The notes: generated by a model from the letters alone, not told the origin. Counted from the first letter of the stretch, positions 14,593 through 23,134 are shown. The stretch is 28,239 nucleotides of DNA from JADFUZ01 sp034430415 (GCA_034430415.1 DAOUEN010000129.1:1-28239); one strand, 5' to 3'. Translations and numbers: made by a program.

Positions 14593-16263
14593 TTGAGCGA
14601 GCGTATTCACGTAGGAGTTGCCTGGCCCTATGCCAACGGTCCTTTGCACTTGGGACACATTGCTGGAGCGTATCTGCCGGCTGATATATTTGCGCGTTAT
14701 CACCGTCTCAAAGGCAACGAGGTGCTGATGGTCTCGGGCAGCGACCAGCACGGAGCACCGATCACGATTAGAGCTGAGCAGGAATCCACCACAGCACAGG
14801 CAATAGCATCCAGATACCATCAACAGTTCCTGGAGTGCTGGGAGAGGCTGGGTATCTCGTTCGATCTGTTTACCACCACTGGCACTGCGAATCATGCCAA
14901 GGTCACTCAAGACATGTTTCTTACCCTGCTTGATAGGGGCTACGTTTATCGAGACAGGATGCTTCAGGGCTACTGCCCCAAGTGCCGGCGTTTTCTTCCT
15001 GACCGCTACCTTGAAGGTACTTGTCCCTACTGCAGCTTTCCAAAAGCGCGGGGTGATGAGTGTGATGCCTGTGGCAAGCCCATGAATCCCTCGGAACTGG
15101 GTGATGTTCACTGCTACATCTGCGGTGCCCCGTCGACGTTCAAGGAATCTGAGCATTTCTTCCTTCGCCTGAGCGCTTTTCAAGATCGGCTGAAGGCGTG
15201 GGTGGGAGAGCAGACCCACTGGCGGCACAATACACTGAGCACGACGTGGAAGTTCTTGGACGAAGGATTGAAGGACAGGGCCATAACGCGTGACCTAGAT
15301 TGGGGAATTGCTGTACCGCAGGAAGGCTTCGAGGACAAGCGGATCTATGTATGGTTCGAAGCGGTGATTGGCTATCTGTCGGCAAGCAAGGAATGGGCCG
15401 AGTCTCATGGCGGTGATGCAGCCTGGCAGGCCTTCTGGCAGGACGAGGCCAAGGTCTTCAACTTCATCGGTAAGGACAACATCTTCTTCCATACGCTCGT
15501 CTGGCCAGCGATGCTTATGGGCTACGGTGGATTGAACCTTCCGTACGATGTTCCCGCCAATGAATTCCTGACTATTGAAGGAACGAAGCTCTCGACCAGC
15601 CGGAACTGGGCAGTCTGGCTTCCTGACTACCTGGAGAGATATGATCCGGATCCCTTGCGCTATGTTCTATCCATCAATATGCCCGAGTCCAGGGACAGCG
15701 ATTTCTCCTGGGATAATTTCGTTCGGCGGAATAACGACGAACTGGTGGCTACCTATGGCAACCTGGTACATCGTATCCTGACCTTCGCCTATCGCAATTT
15801 CAACGGAGCGGTGCCATCCCCAGGGGAACTCGATGAACAGAGCAGAGGCTTGATCGGCAAAGCGGAGGCTACGCTGAGCGAAGTGGATAGACTGCTGTAC
15901 CGGTGCAGTTTCAGAGAGGCAATCAAGCAAGCTATGTCCCTGGCTCAGGCAGGCAACCGATATCTTGACGACCAGGCTCCGTGGAAGACAATCAAAGTAG
16001 ACCCAGAGAGTTCGGCCAAGTCGGTTTATACCGTTCTGTCTGTGGTATCAGTATTGAAGACTATCCTGTATCCTTTTCTTCCTTTTAGTTCTGAGAAGCT
16101 GCACGCTTTTCTTGGCTTTGAGGGGACTGTTGCCGACCTCGGTTGGAAGTGTACTTTTCCTGTTGGGGGCCAGAAACTCCGCGAGCCAGAGCCGCTGTTT
16201 GCCAAGCTGGATGACAGCGTTATCGAGGTTGAGACCAGCCGCCTCGGGCACTTGCCAGGCTAG
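14593..16263 (+). CDS. metG: Methionyl-tRNA synthetase
   Basis: A 556-residue class I synthetase starting at TTG (14593) behind GGAGG. The ATP-binding HIGH motif reads HLGH (19-22). A connective-peptide zinc knuckle has four Cys pairs (CPKC, CPYC, CDAC, CYIC), the double-knuckle type also found in E. coli and archaeal MetRS. The second signature is KLSTS (332-336) instead of the usual KMSKS. The anticodon-binding helical domain is present, but there is no C-terminal tRNA-binding (EMAP/Trbp111) domain. It charges tRNA-Met in the cytoplasm. It converges with ftsH, leaving 70 bases between. Confidence 0.96.
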   Translation: MSERIHVGVAWPYANGPLHLGHIAGAYLPADIFARYHRLKGNEVLMVSGSDQHGAPITIRAEQESTTAQAIASRYHQQFLECWERLGISFDLFTTTGTANHAKVTQDMFLTLLDRGYVYRDRMLQGYCPKCRRFLPDRYLEGTCPYCSFPKARGDECDACGKPMNPSELGDVHCYICGAPSTFKESEHFFLRLSAFQDRLKAWVGEQTHWRHNTLSTTWKFLDEGLKDRAITRDLDWGIAVPQEGFEDKRIYVWFEAVIGYLSASKEWAESHGGDAAWQAFWQDEAKVFNFIGKDNIFFHTLVWPAMLMGYGGLNLPYDVPANEFLTIEGTKLSTSRNWAVWLPDYLERYDPDPLRYVLSINMPESRDSDFSWDNFVRRNNDELVATYGNLVHRILTFAYRNFNGAVPSPGELDEQSRGLIGKAEATLSEVDRLLYRCSFREAIKQAMSLAQAGNRYLDDQAPWKTIKVDPESSAKSVYTVLSVVSVLKTILYPFLPFSSEKLHAFLGFEGTVADLGWKCTFPVGGQKLREPEPLFAKLDDSVIEVETSRLGHLPG

Positions 16264-16333
16264 TCAAACGGCTTTGTGCTCATCTGTCCCGGTTGATTGC
16301 TGGCGCTACGCCGTGATGCAGGTAGCGTGCGTG

Positions 16334-18166
16334 CTAGCTGGAGGCAGGTTGTGGAGTCAGTCCTTCAAAGAGCTTGTTGAGTTCCTCTTCCTCTAGGGTC
16401 TCGCGAAGAATGAGTTGTTCAGCGATTTCTTTGAGTTTCGTCTTGTTTTCGGTAAGGATCTTCCTGGCGGCATCGTGGGCCCGCTGAATGATATTGTGCA
16501 CCTCTTCGTCGATCTCTCGAGCTGTCTTGTCGCTGTAGTCTTTCTGCTCGCTGATCTCTCGGCCCAGGAAAACGAGTTCCTGCTTCTGCCCGAACGTTCG
16601 TGGTCCCAGCTTGCTGCTCATTCCATAGTCGGTCACCATCTTTCGGGCTAGCTTGGTGGCCTGCTCCAGGTCCTGCTGGGCTCCTGTGGTTATGTCTCCG
16701 AAGACAATTTCCTCCGCAGCGCGGCCGCCCAAGCTTACGGTGAGACTATCGTCGAGTTGTGCACGCGTCCACAGATGGCGGTCTTCGGAAGGCAGCAGGT
16801 GCGTCCAGCCCAGCCCCATTCCTCGCCCCACGATAGAGATCTTGTGCACCTTATCGGCATTGGGCAGCACCTTGGCTGTCAGTGCATGCCCGGTCTCATG
16901 ATGGGCGATTATTTGCTTTTCTTTCGGGTTGATTACTCTGCTCCTCTTTTCAGGCCCGGCGATGATGCGGTCGGTGGCATCCTCCAGTTCTTGACTTGTG
17001 ATCTCTTTGAGATTGCGCCTGGCAGCGAGAATGGCTGCTTCGTTGAGCACGTTAGCCAGGTCGGCCCCGCTGAAGCCTGGTGTGCCCTTGGCTATTGTCT
17101 CCAGGTCAACTTGTTTGGCCAGTGGCTTGTCTTTGGCGTGCACCTCGAGGATGGCCTTACGGCCATTGATGTCCGGTGAGTCAACCATGATGTGACGGTC
17201 AAAACGTCCGGGACGCAGCAAGGCCGGGTCGAGAATGTCAGGGCGATTGGTGGCAGCTATGACGATGATACTGGTGCTGGTGTCAAAACCATCCATCTCG
17301 GAGAGTATTTGATTCAGCGTTTGCTCTCTTTCGTCATGTCCGCCACCCAGGCCAGCCCCGCGGTGGCGCCCCACAGCGTCAATTTCATCCACGAAGACTA
17401 TGCACGGTGCGTTGCGCTTGGCTTGCTCGAAGAGGTCTCTGACTCTGGCAGCGCCAACGCCCACAAACATCTCCACGAATTCGCTGCCGCTAATAGAGTA
17501 GAAAGGTACCTGCGCTTCACCAGCTATGGCCTTGGCCAACAGGGTCTTGCCTGTTCCCGGTGGTCCTACCAGGAGCACACCCCTGGGTATGCGCCCTCCC
17601 AACGCGCTGAACTTGTCCGGCGATCTCAGGAACTCAACTACCTCCTGTACCTCTTCCTTTGCTTCGTCAGCTCCGGCAACGTCGGCAAACGTCACTTCAG
17701 GCTTGTTGCCGGAACTCAGGCGTGCACGGCTCTTGCCGAAGTTGAAGGCTTGCGTACCGGCCCCGCGGGCTGAGCGGAAGAAGAAAAAGAACAGTACGCC
17801 GAGCAATGCAATGGGCAAGATCACCTGCAGAAATATCATAGCCCAGTCACGGCCTCCTGCTTCAACGTCGAGGCCTATCCCACCCTCGCCAACAGTGATT
17901 CCATTGTCGTTGAGCAGAGCTACCAGGTCATTGGTGCTGCCGTAGTAGTCGGCGGTGTACCGTTTCTCTTCTCCGTATGAGCCAACGAGGGTAGATTCCT
18001 CTTGCGAAACGTGATCAACATCCCCTTGTTTGATGTACGTGATTAACTCCGTGATTCCTACTTCTTCTGGGCCAGCCTCCTGTGGCATGAAGGCAAACAA
18101 GAGGGCCGCTGCCACTACGAAGAGTAGCAGGTAGAAGAAACCACTGCGCGACCATTCAGGTTTCAT
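16334..18166 (-). CDS. ftsH: ATP-dependent zinc metalloprotease FtsH
   Basis: A 610-residue membrane protease. Two N-terminal membrane helices (about 9-27 and 112-130) flank a small extracytoplasmic domain. The AAA+ module has Walker A GPPGTGKT (201-208), Walker B CIVFVDEID, and the second region of homology ATNRPDILDPALLRPGRFDR. The zinc site is HETGH (423-427; HEAGH is more usual), with a distal Asp in QDLEQAT as third ligand. It degrades misfolded membrane proteins and regulatory proteins at the inner membrane. The ATG lies 13 bases from an extended -10 box, without a clear ribosome binding site. Confidence 0.96.
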   Translation of the reverse strand: MKPEWSRSGFFYLLLFVVAAALLFAFMPQEAGPEEVGITELITYIKQGDVDHVSQEESTLVGSYGEEKRYTADYYGSTNDLVALLNDNGITVGEGGIGLDVEAGGRDWAMIFLQVILPIALLGVLFFFFFRSARGAGTQAFNFGKSRARLSSGNKPEVTFADVAGADEAKEEVQEVVEFLRSPDKFSALGGRIPRGVLLVGPPGTGKTLLAKAIAGEAQVPFYSISGSEFVEMFVGVGAARVRDLFEQAKRNAPCIVFVDEIDAVGRHRGAGLGGGHDEREQTLNQILSEMDGFDTSTSIIVIAATNRPDILDPALLRPGRFDRHIMVDSPDINGRKAILEVHAKDKPLAKQVDLETIAKGTPGFSGADLANVLNEAAILAARRNLKEITSQELEDATDRIIAGPEKRSRVINPKEKQIIAHHETGHALTAKVLPNADKVHKISIVGRGMGLGWTHLLPSEDRHLWTRAQLDDSLTVSLGGRAAEEIVFGDITTGAQQDLEQATKLARKMVTDYGMSSKLGPRTFGQKQELVFLGREISEQKDYSDKTAREIDEEVHNIIQRAHDAARKILTENKTKLKEIAEQLILRETLEEEELNKLFEGLTPQPASS

Positions 18167-18179
18167 ATGTATTTGGGCT

Positions 18180-18188
18180 ATTATACCA
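18180..18188 (-). promoter_or_regulatory. ftsH: Extended -10 promoter of ftsH
   Basis: TGGTATAAT read on the minus strand (TATAAT at 18185-18180). The -35 is poor (TTCCCT). Predicted start is near 18173, giving a leader of about 6-7 bases without room for a ribosome binding site. Confidence 0.55.
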
Positions 18189-18343
18189 GAGTTGCCGTAG
18201 CGCAGGGAATTCTGGCTCCCGGGCGCCTGTCGTCAGGACGTTATTGAGAAATGCGGAGTACGATGGTAGGATAGCGCGAAGTCCGGAGCCAGTTCCTGGC
18301 GGTGTGTGCCCTGGCGCAACGCTGTTCGGAAGGAGGTAATGCA

Positions 18344-18883
18344 GTGACCGAAATCAGGAGGGATGACCCACGACTGCCAGTTGTGGAGAGAGAGCAACCA
18401 CAGCTACCTGACGAATGGCCTGAGCTAAGGAAGGCCAAGGCATCAGCCAAGAGTGGCTGGGCGTACTACAGAGATTTGGTGAAGTTGTTGCACAGAGAAA
18501 TAGGCGAGGAAAGGACCGCCGAGATCTTATGCAAACTGATGAAGGCAAATGCCAGAAAGTACTTCGGGCCAAGTATGGAGAAGTTTGGCATCAAGGGCAG
18601 CGACGCCTGGGCGCTGGCCAGCTATTTTAAGCTGGCAACCGGCGATGTCATTGGGTACAAGGCGGAGTTGATTCAAGAGGGACCGAGGAAAGTGGTATAC
18701 AGGCTGTATCCTCCGTGCCTCTGGTTTCCTGACCTGGACATTCCTCCGAGTTTCTGTCTAGCTGAGGACTGTTTTGAAGAGGAGGTGGCAAGGATGGTGA
18801 ATCCCAAGGTAAAGATCTATTGTAGGTCTCTGCTGACCTGGGGAGACCCGTATTGTGAAACGGTCTTTGAAGAGGTTGATTGA
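18344..18883 (+). CDS. Small V4R / ATC-hydrolase-like cytosolic protein
   Basis: A 179-residue protein from GTG at 18344, chosen because AGGAGGT lies six bases upstream. It is mainly helical at first (WAYYRDLVKLLHREIGEERTAEIL), then has a beta region (KVVYRLYPPCLWFPD), and ends CRSLLTWGDPYCETVFEE. The GDPYCE motif (167-172) is the same as the one closing both V4R units of the KaiC-V4R protein, and is also common in the L-2-amino-thiazoline-4-carboxylic acid hydrolase-like (DUF6125-type) family. The likely role is small-molecule binding or hydrolysis; I cannot choose between the families from sequence alone. It is divergent from ftsH, with rsfS following after 151 bases. Confidence 0.7.
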   Translation: MTEIRRDDPRLPVVEREQPQLPDEWPELRKAKASAKSGWAYYRDLVKLLHREIGEERTAEILCKLMKANARKYFGPSMEKFGIKGSDAWALASYFKLATGDVIGYKAELIQEGPRKVVYRLYPPCLWFPDLDIPPSFCLAEDCFEEEVARMVNPKVKIYCRSLLTWGDPYCETVFEEVD

Positions 18884-19000
18884 GCGGGAGCGGTGGCTTA
18901 GTTCAGTTAGCGAATGGCGTCGTTGGGGGAATGATTGGGGCGACGGGAAAAGGATGGTGCTACTGGACAGAGGCTTCCTCTATGAGCCCACGGGTGCAAA

Positions 19001-19009
19001 TGATATAAT
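19001..19009 (+). promoter_or_regulatory. Extended -10 promoter of rsfS
   Basis: TGATATAAT with no good -35. The expected start is near 19016. A G-rich GAGGGGG at 19017-19023 could act as ribosome binding site for the CTG at 19035. Confidence 0.45.
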
Positions 19010-19034
19010 CTGGAGTGAGGGGGTCTAGTCCTTT

Positions 19035-19379
19035 CTGAAAGCGGAAGACGTTGCTCGGCTGGCTACAGAGGTTGCTTCTGGTAAGCAAGCGAGCGATGTT
19101 GTAATGCTGGACATCAGCAAGATATGCTCGTTCGCTGACTATTTCGTCATCTGCAGTGGGGATAACCAGCGCCAGATGGAAGCCATCTGGGAGGGGGTTG
19201 TTCACGAACTAAGGCAAAGCGGTGTGCTGTCCCATCACAGCGAAGGTAGTTCGGTTTCGGGGTGGATGCTGGCGGACTTCGGCTCCGTTATCATTCACAT
19301 ATTTGCTCCGGCAGAGCGGGCATATTATCAACTGGATAAGCTTTGGAGCGAAGCAATTCCCGTTGTTAGAATCCAATAG
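19035..19379 (+). CDS. rsfS: Ribosomal silencing factor RsfS (unusual start)
   Basis: The translated frame matches RsfS (YbeB/DUF143): the hallmark VVMLDISKICSFADYFVICSG, the middle GDNQRQMEAIWEGV, and the end GWMLADFGSVIIHIFAPAERAYYQLDKLWSEA. RsfS binds uL14 and blocks joining of the ribosomal subunits. The frame is open only from 19029 and has no ATG, GTG or TTG before the ATG at 19104, which would delete the first ~23 residues of the family. CTG at 19035 gives 114 residues, the usual length, with a G-rich stretch upstream. Either CTG is the start or a frameshift hides the real one (a GTG at 19015 lies in another frame). Confidence 0.8.
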   Translation: MKAEDVARLATEVASGKQASDVVMLDISKICSFADYFVICSGDNQRQMEAIWEGVVHELRQSGVLSHHSEGSSVSGWMLADFGSVIIHIFAPAERAYYQLDKLWSEAIPVVRIQ

Positions 19380-19389
19380 GCAGCACGTT

Positions 19390-19857
19390 TCAGCCAAGCC
19401 ATTTGTCGATATCTCTGCGGTACTCAAGAACCTCATCTTGAGAGAAGAAAAGACCTATTTCCTTGTGGGCGCTCTCTGCTGAGTCGGAACCGTGGATCAG
19501 GTTGCATCCCACGTCTAGAGCGAGGTCACCTCTGATAGTCCCGGGCCTGGCCTTGGCGGGGTCGGTTTCGCCCATCATCTGTCTTATCACCTCAACAGCG
19601 TCTTTGCCTTGGAATACAATCGCGATAATCGGGCTGGAAGTAATGAAATCGACCAGCCCGCCAAAGAAAGCCTTATCCTTGTGAACGGCATAGTGGCGTT
19701 GAGCCAGGTTCTTGTCCATCTGCAGCATTTTCATGGCCACGATTTCGAGCCCTTTCCTTTCCAGCCGCGAGATGATTTCGCCTGCCAGACCTCTTTGAAT
19801 GGCATCGGGCTTGACAAGCACCAGGCTTAGGTCAACTCTGAGATCGTTTTGCTTCAT
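19390..19857 (-). CDS. ndk: Nucleoside diphosphate kinase
   Basis: A 155-residue enzyme that transfers phosphate between nucleoside di- and triphosphates. It has LVLVKPDAIQRGLAGEI at the N-terminus, the QRHYAVHKDKAFF helix, and the active-site histidine in NLIHGSDSAESA (His122). Length is normal, with a few extra N-terminal residues (MKQNDLRVD). A possible AAGGAG sits about 15 bases upstream of the ATG, a long spacing. It is the last gene of the thiL-tsaE-tsaB-hotdog/HAD run and converges with rsfS, with a 10-base gap. Confidence 0.95.
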   Translation of the reverse strand: MKQNDLRVDLSLVLVKPDAIQRGLAGEIISRLERKGLEIVAMKMLQMDKNLAQRHYAVHKDKAFFGGLVDFITSSPIIAIVFQGKDAVEVIRQMMGETDPAKARPGTIRGDLALDVGCNLIHGSDSAESAHKEIGLFFSQDEVLEYRRDIDKWLG

Positions 19858-19876
19858 TTGCGGCGTACGCTCCTTC

Positions 19877-20944
19877 TCATATCCATCGGATCAGAGTGAT
19901 CAAATCAATCTCTTCCAAGGAGTCGACTATCCTGTCAGCCCCCCGGAGGACTTGTTCTGGGTGGGTGTTGGTTACAGCCAGGCATTTCATCCCGGCAGCT
20001 TTGGCTCCTTTCACGCCGAGGGGGGAATCCTCGATTACAAGGCAGTGTCTTGGTTCGGCCCCCAGTTTCTCGGCGGCCAGAAGGTATATCTGGGGACTCG
20101 GTTTGCTCTCGGCTACCTGCGTGCCCGAGATGATCACATCGAAGTACTTCTCCAGATCAAGTTCGGCGTTGGCAAGGTCGATGTTTTCTTTGGGTGCTGA
20201 AGAAGCGAGGGCCAGTCTGAAATTCCCCTTCTTGATTGTCTCCAACAGCTTGATTACTCCGGGTAGAGGCCTGATGTGTCCTCTTGCTCTTGCCCGGTAG
20301 CATGCCTCCTTCTCTTGCACCATAGCGGTGACTTCCTCTTCGGATGGCTTTTCTCCCATAACTTGCCGGATTATGAAATCGTTTCTGCTGCCAAAGAGCC
20401 TGGCGAAATCCTGTTGGCTGAATCCTATTCCTCTCTTGCCAAATGTCTCCTGCCAGGCAGCGAAGTGAAACTGGCCGGAATCGCTGATGACGCCATCCAT
20501 GTCCCAGAGGAAAGCCTTGCTACAGGATTTCCATGCATAGAAGAGGGACTCACCCTCCGCCACTACTGTCCCATCCTTGAGAGCAATCACTCCCCGGGTT
20601 TCGACCAGCCTCCTGGTTACCTTGGTAGCCCAAGCAGAGGCTTGCAGCGGCTGTCCAACGGGCGCCACATGTTTGAATCGCACCTCACTCTTGGCGGTGA
20701 CGCCAAATTCAATTCCGTGGCACAGGATGGTGTAAGCCGTGACTTCATCAAGAAGGGTATAGAGAATGCCCCCATGGGTGATGTTCAGCCATCCTTGGTG
20801 GTGTTCTGTCGGAGTGAATTCTGCGGTCACTTTCTCCCCGTCGTACACTGGTTTCAGTCTTAGTCCTATGGGGTTGTCTTCGCCGCAGGCAAAGCAGAGC
20901 CTGAAGTCCATATCATCGGGTACATCCATTCTTGGGATTTGCAA
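19877..20944 (-). CDS. Fusion of hotdog thioesterase and HAD-family phosphatase
   Basis: One uninterrupted 355-residue frame codes for two enzymes. Residues about 14-138 are a PaaI/4HBT-type hotdog thioesterase (CFACGEDNPIGLRL, then THGGILYTLLDEVTAY). Residues about 143-355 are a HAD hydrolase of the beta-phosphoglucomutase-like group, with nucleophile motif FLWDMDGVISDS (Asp148, Asp150), the LALASSAPKENI motif, Lys in SKPSPQIY, and the acidic IEDSPLGVKGAKAAGM. Both catalytic sets look intact. It starts at TTG with AGGAGG upstream and immediately follows the tsaB stop. The joint substrate is unknown. Confidence 0.88.
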   Translation of the reverse strand: MQIPRMDVPDDMDFRLCFACGEDNPIGLRLKPVYDGEKVTAEFTPTEHHQGWLNITHGGILYTLLDEVTAYTILCHGIEFGVTAKSEVRFKHVAPVGQPLQASAWATKVTRRLVETRGVIALKDGTVVAEGESLFYAWKSCSKAFLWDMDGVISDSGQFHFAAWQETFGKRGIGFSQQDFARLFGSRNDFIIRQVMGEKPSEEEVTAMVQEKEACYRARARGHIRPLPGVIKLLETIKKGNFRLALASSAPKENIDLANAELDLEKYFDVIISGTQVAESKPSPQIYLLAAEKLGAEPRHCLVIEDSPLGVKGAKAAGMKCLAVTNTHPEQVLRGADRIVDSLEEIDLITLIRWI

Positions 20945-21628
20945 TCATGTCCTCCTCTCGGGTGGTTTGGTAATGTGGGGGGGTCGAAGATACAGCGGTT
21001 GCAGAGTAGCCAGTTCATCTTCTTCCCCGTTGCTTAGCCTCTCCCAGCCCAACATGGCTAGAGAGACTACGCGGGATGGATATGTGCTGTCTGGGGTCCT
21101 GGCCAGTCTGCCCAGATCCCGCTCTATTTGCATCATCATTTCAGGCAGACCTTCGCCGCAGAAAAGCGTTTCCTGCTGGGTTTGACGGCACAGAGCATCG
21201 AGCGTGGTCAAGTGTTCGGCCTCCAAGCAAAGCCATTCATTGTCCACCCTCTGGTAGAGCGCAGTGGCTATCTCATCGCGGCCGGCCTTATGTAGGGGCC
21301 GCAGCGGCAATCCAGTGTGGGCGAAGGGGTAGGCTTCTGCCTCGAGTGTGCTTATGCCAAGCAGGCGGATGCCCAGGACAAATGCCAGCCCCTTGGCCAC
21401 GCTCATTCCCACGCGCAGCCCGTTGAAGCTACCCGGCCCCTTGGCCACGACTACTGTATCCAGGGCAGTTGGCACCGTGTTGGCTTGCTGAAGCAACCGA
21501 AGAATGTTTGGCATCAGTTCCACTGTATGGTTATGAGCTGATTGCCAGGTCAGGTCGTTCAGAAGCCTACCTTGGTGCGACAGGGCGAGGCCTGCAGTGT
21601 TGGACGACGTATCGATGGCTAGCTCCAA
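20945..21628 (-). CDS. tsaB: tRNA threonylcarbamoyladenosine biosynthesis protein TsaB
   Basis: A 227-residue ASKHA-fold protein: IDTSSNTAGLAL at the N-terminus, HNHTVELMPNILRLL, and VVAKGPGSFNGLRVGMSVAKGLA, the TsaB signature. TsaB partners TsaD and TsaE in making t6A37 of ANN-decoding tRNAs, which include the tRNA-Thr found in this window. Its start overlaps the end of tsaE by 10 bases, and its stop is flush with the next gene, so the operon is tight. tsaD is not in the window. Confidence 0.93.
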   Translation of the reverse strand: MELAIDTSSNTAGLALSHQGRLLNDLTWQSAHNHTVELMPNILRLLQQANTVPTALDTVVVAKGPGSFNGLRVGMSVAKGLAFVLGIRLLGISTLEAEAYPFAHTGLPLRPLHKAGRDEIATALYQRVDNEWLCLEAEHLTTLDALCRQTQQETLFCGEGLPEMMMQIERDLGRLARTPDSTYPSRVVSLAMLGWERLSNGEEDELATLQPLYLRPPHITKPPERRT

Positions 21629-22113
21629 CTCTCCCCTCGATGCAAGACTGATTTGAGCTGTTTCGCCAGTTCTGAGTAGCGCTGGCCCTCAGATCTGAGG
21701 CTGATGGTACGTTGTGTCTCGTAGCCAGGGACGTACGACAGCCTTATGAGCAACCTGTCCTGAGGTAGCATTGCCAGTGCTTTCTCCGCCCACTCAATCA
21801 CCGCAATCCCATCACGGCAGAGGTATTCTTCAAGCCCCAAATCGGCGATTTCGCTCGTATCGTCAAGACGGTAGAGGTCAATGTGGTATAGGGGAAGTCT
21901 GCCGTGATACTCTCTGACGATAACAAAAGATGGGCTGAAAGCGTACTCCTCTATGCCCAAACCGTGGGCGATCCCCTGGACGAGGCATGTCTTGCCAGTT
22001 CCCAGTTCACCTGTGAGAAGAACAATGTCACTCTGCTGGACCAGCTCGCCCAAGCGGTTCCCTAGTAACTGAGTCTGCTGAGGGCTATAGGATTTTAGCT
22101 CCAGTGATCTCAT
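21619..22113 (-). CDS. tsaE: tRNA threonylcarbamoyladenosine biosynthesis ATPase TsaE
   Basis: A 164-residue P-loop protein with Walker A GELGTGKT (35-42), the FSPSFVIVREYHGRLPLYHIDLYRL segment typical of TsaE, and the conserved VIEWAEKA near the C-terminus. It is the ATPase of the bacterial t6A complex TsaB-TsaD-TsaE. Its start overlaps the last base of thiL and its end overlaps tsaB, so translation is probably coupled. Confidence 0.95.
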   Translation of the reverse strand: MRSLELKSYSPQQTQLLGNRLGELVQQSDIVLLTGELGTGKTCLVQGIAHGLGIEEYAFSPSFVIVREYHGRLPLYHIDLYRLDDTSEIADLGLEEYLCRDGIAVIEWAEKALAMLPQDRLLIRLSYVPGYETQRTISLRSEGQRYSELAKQLKSVLHRGESWS

Positions 22114-23117
22114 TAGGTGAAGTGTTCCCAGCCTCCCCTCGCGTGTGGAACGACGTCCCCCTTACCATCTACCAGGGTCACTCGATTTGGCAGGCGGCCC
22201 TGTTCCACAACATGTCCGACTACGGTCACCGGGCAGCCCAGAGCCTCTCTAGCTCTGTCGACGGTGCTGCTATCGGCTGTGAAAAGGAGTTCATAATCCT
22301 CGCCGCCGAATAGGGCCAGCTCAAGGTAGTTGGGGAAATAAGTCCTGACTACCTGGTGTATGGGGACTCGGTCTATCTCCACCCTGGCATTGGTCGTGCT
22401 GGCTTCACAAATGTGGTCAAGGTCAGCTATAAGTCCGTCGCTGATATCTATGGCGCTGTTGACTCCCCTCTCGATCAGGATCTGCCCCTCGCTGACTCTG
22501 GGAATCGGCTGCAGGTGAGCTTTCCTTAAAATGGCGCTGGTCTCGATATCCAGTCTGATCCCTTTGCGAAGCATTTCTAGGCCGGCTGATGATAACCCCA
22601 AGTAGCCTGTCACGGCTATTTGCTCGCCTGGCGTGGCAGTTGAGCGCTTGAGTAGCAACTTGTCCGTTGAACAGCCGAGGACAGTGACAGTGATAACCAG
22701 ACTAGGGCCAGCAGCCAGGTTGCCGCCGACTATGGCTACTCCGAACTCCGCACCTAGTGATGCCATGCTATGGCAGAACCTGGAGATGCCCTCCACTTCG
22801 ATATCACCGGGACAGGATAGAGAGACCAGGGCATAGCGGGGAGCCCCCCCCATAGCGGCTATGTCACTTAGGTTGACCGCCAGTGCCTTCCAGCCCAATT
22901 CCTCCCAGGTAATTGTACCCAGGTCAAAGTGTACGTCTTGGACCAGGCTATCCGTAGTGGCCAGTTGAATGTGGTTATTGCCTTGCCAGGCGGCCGCGTC
23001 GTCGCCGATGCCAACCAGGAGATGCTGCCAGGATAGTTTTTCTGAGTTGCTGAATTCATCGTTGATGGTGCGGATGATGTCGACTAGGCCAAATTCCCCC
23101 AGGTCCGATATCTTCAT
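22113..23117 (-). CDS. thiL: Thiamine-monophosphate kinase
   Basis: A 334-residue PurM-fold kinase that converts thiamine phosphate to thiamine diphosphate. Key parts are GIGDDAAAW (metal and ATP site), TTDSLVQDVHFDL, LGWKALAVNLSDIAAMGGAPRYALVSL, IVGGNLAAG, and the C-terminal DISDGLIADLDHI plus LFGGEDYELLF. All are complete. It leads the minus-strand run thiL-tsaE-tsaB. The ATG is only eight bases from the -10 box, with just GAGG before it, so the mRNA is probably leaderless. Confidence 0.95.
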   Translation of the reverse strand: MKISDLGEFGLVDIIRTINDEFSNSEKLSWQHLLVGIGDDAAAWQGNNHIQLATTDSLVQDVHFDLGTITWEELGWKALAVNLSDIAAMGGAPRYALVSLSCPGDIEVEGISRFCHSMASLGAEFGVAIVGGNLAAGPSLVITVTVLGCSTDKLLLKRSTATPGEQIAVTGYLGLSSAGLEMLRKGIRLDIETSAILRKAHLQPIPRVSEGQILIERGVNSAIDISDGLIADLDHICEASTTNARVEIDRVPIHQVVRTYFPNYLELALFGGEDYELLFTADSSTVDRAREALGCPVTVVGHVVEQGRLPNRVTLVDGKGDVVPHARGGWEHFT

Positions 23118-23125
23118 CCTCGCCG

Positions 23126-23134
23126 ATTATAGCA
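23126..23134 (-). promoter_or_regulatory. thiL: Extended -10 promoter of thiL
   Basis: TGCTATAAT on the minus strand (TATAAT at 23131-23126), with TTGAGG 18 bases upstream as a -35. Only eight bases separate the -10 from the ATG, so the transcript should start at or within two bases of the start codon. Confidence 0.65.

Noticed and set aside
16279..16340. Weak stem (CGCTAC/GTAGCG) between convergent metG and ftsH as a terminator
   Set aside because: Six base pairs with a 12-base loop and no T-run on either side.
18893..18960. Short tRNA D-arm-like sequence (TAGTTCAGTTAGCGAATGG) after the V4R/ATC-like gene
   Set aside because: No matching acceptor stem, anticodon arm or TTCRA T-loop follows at tRNA distances.
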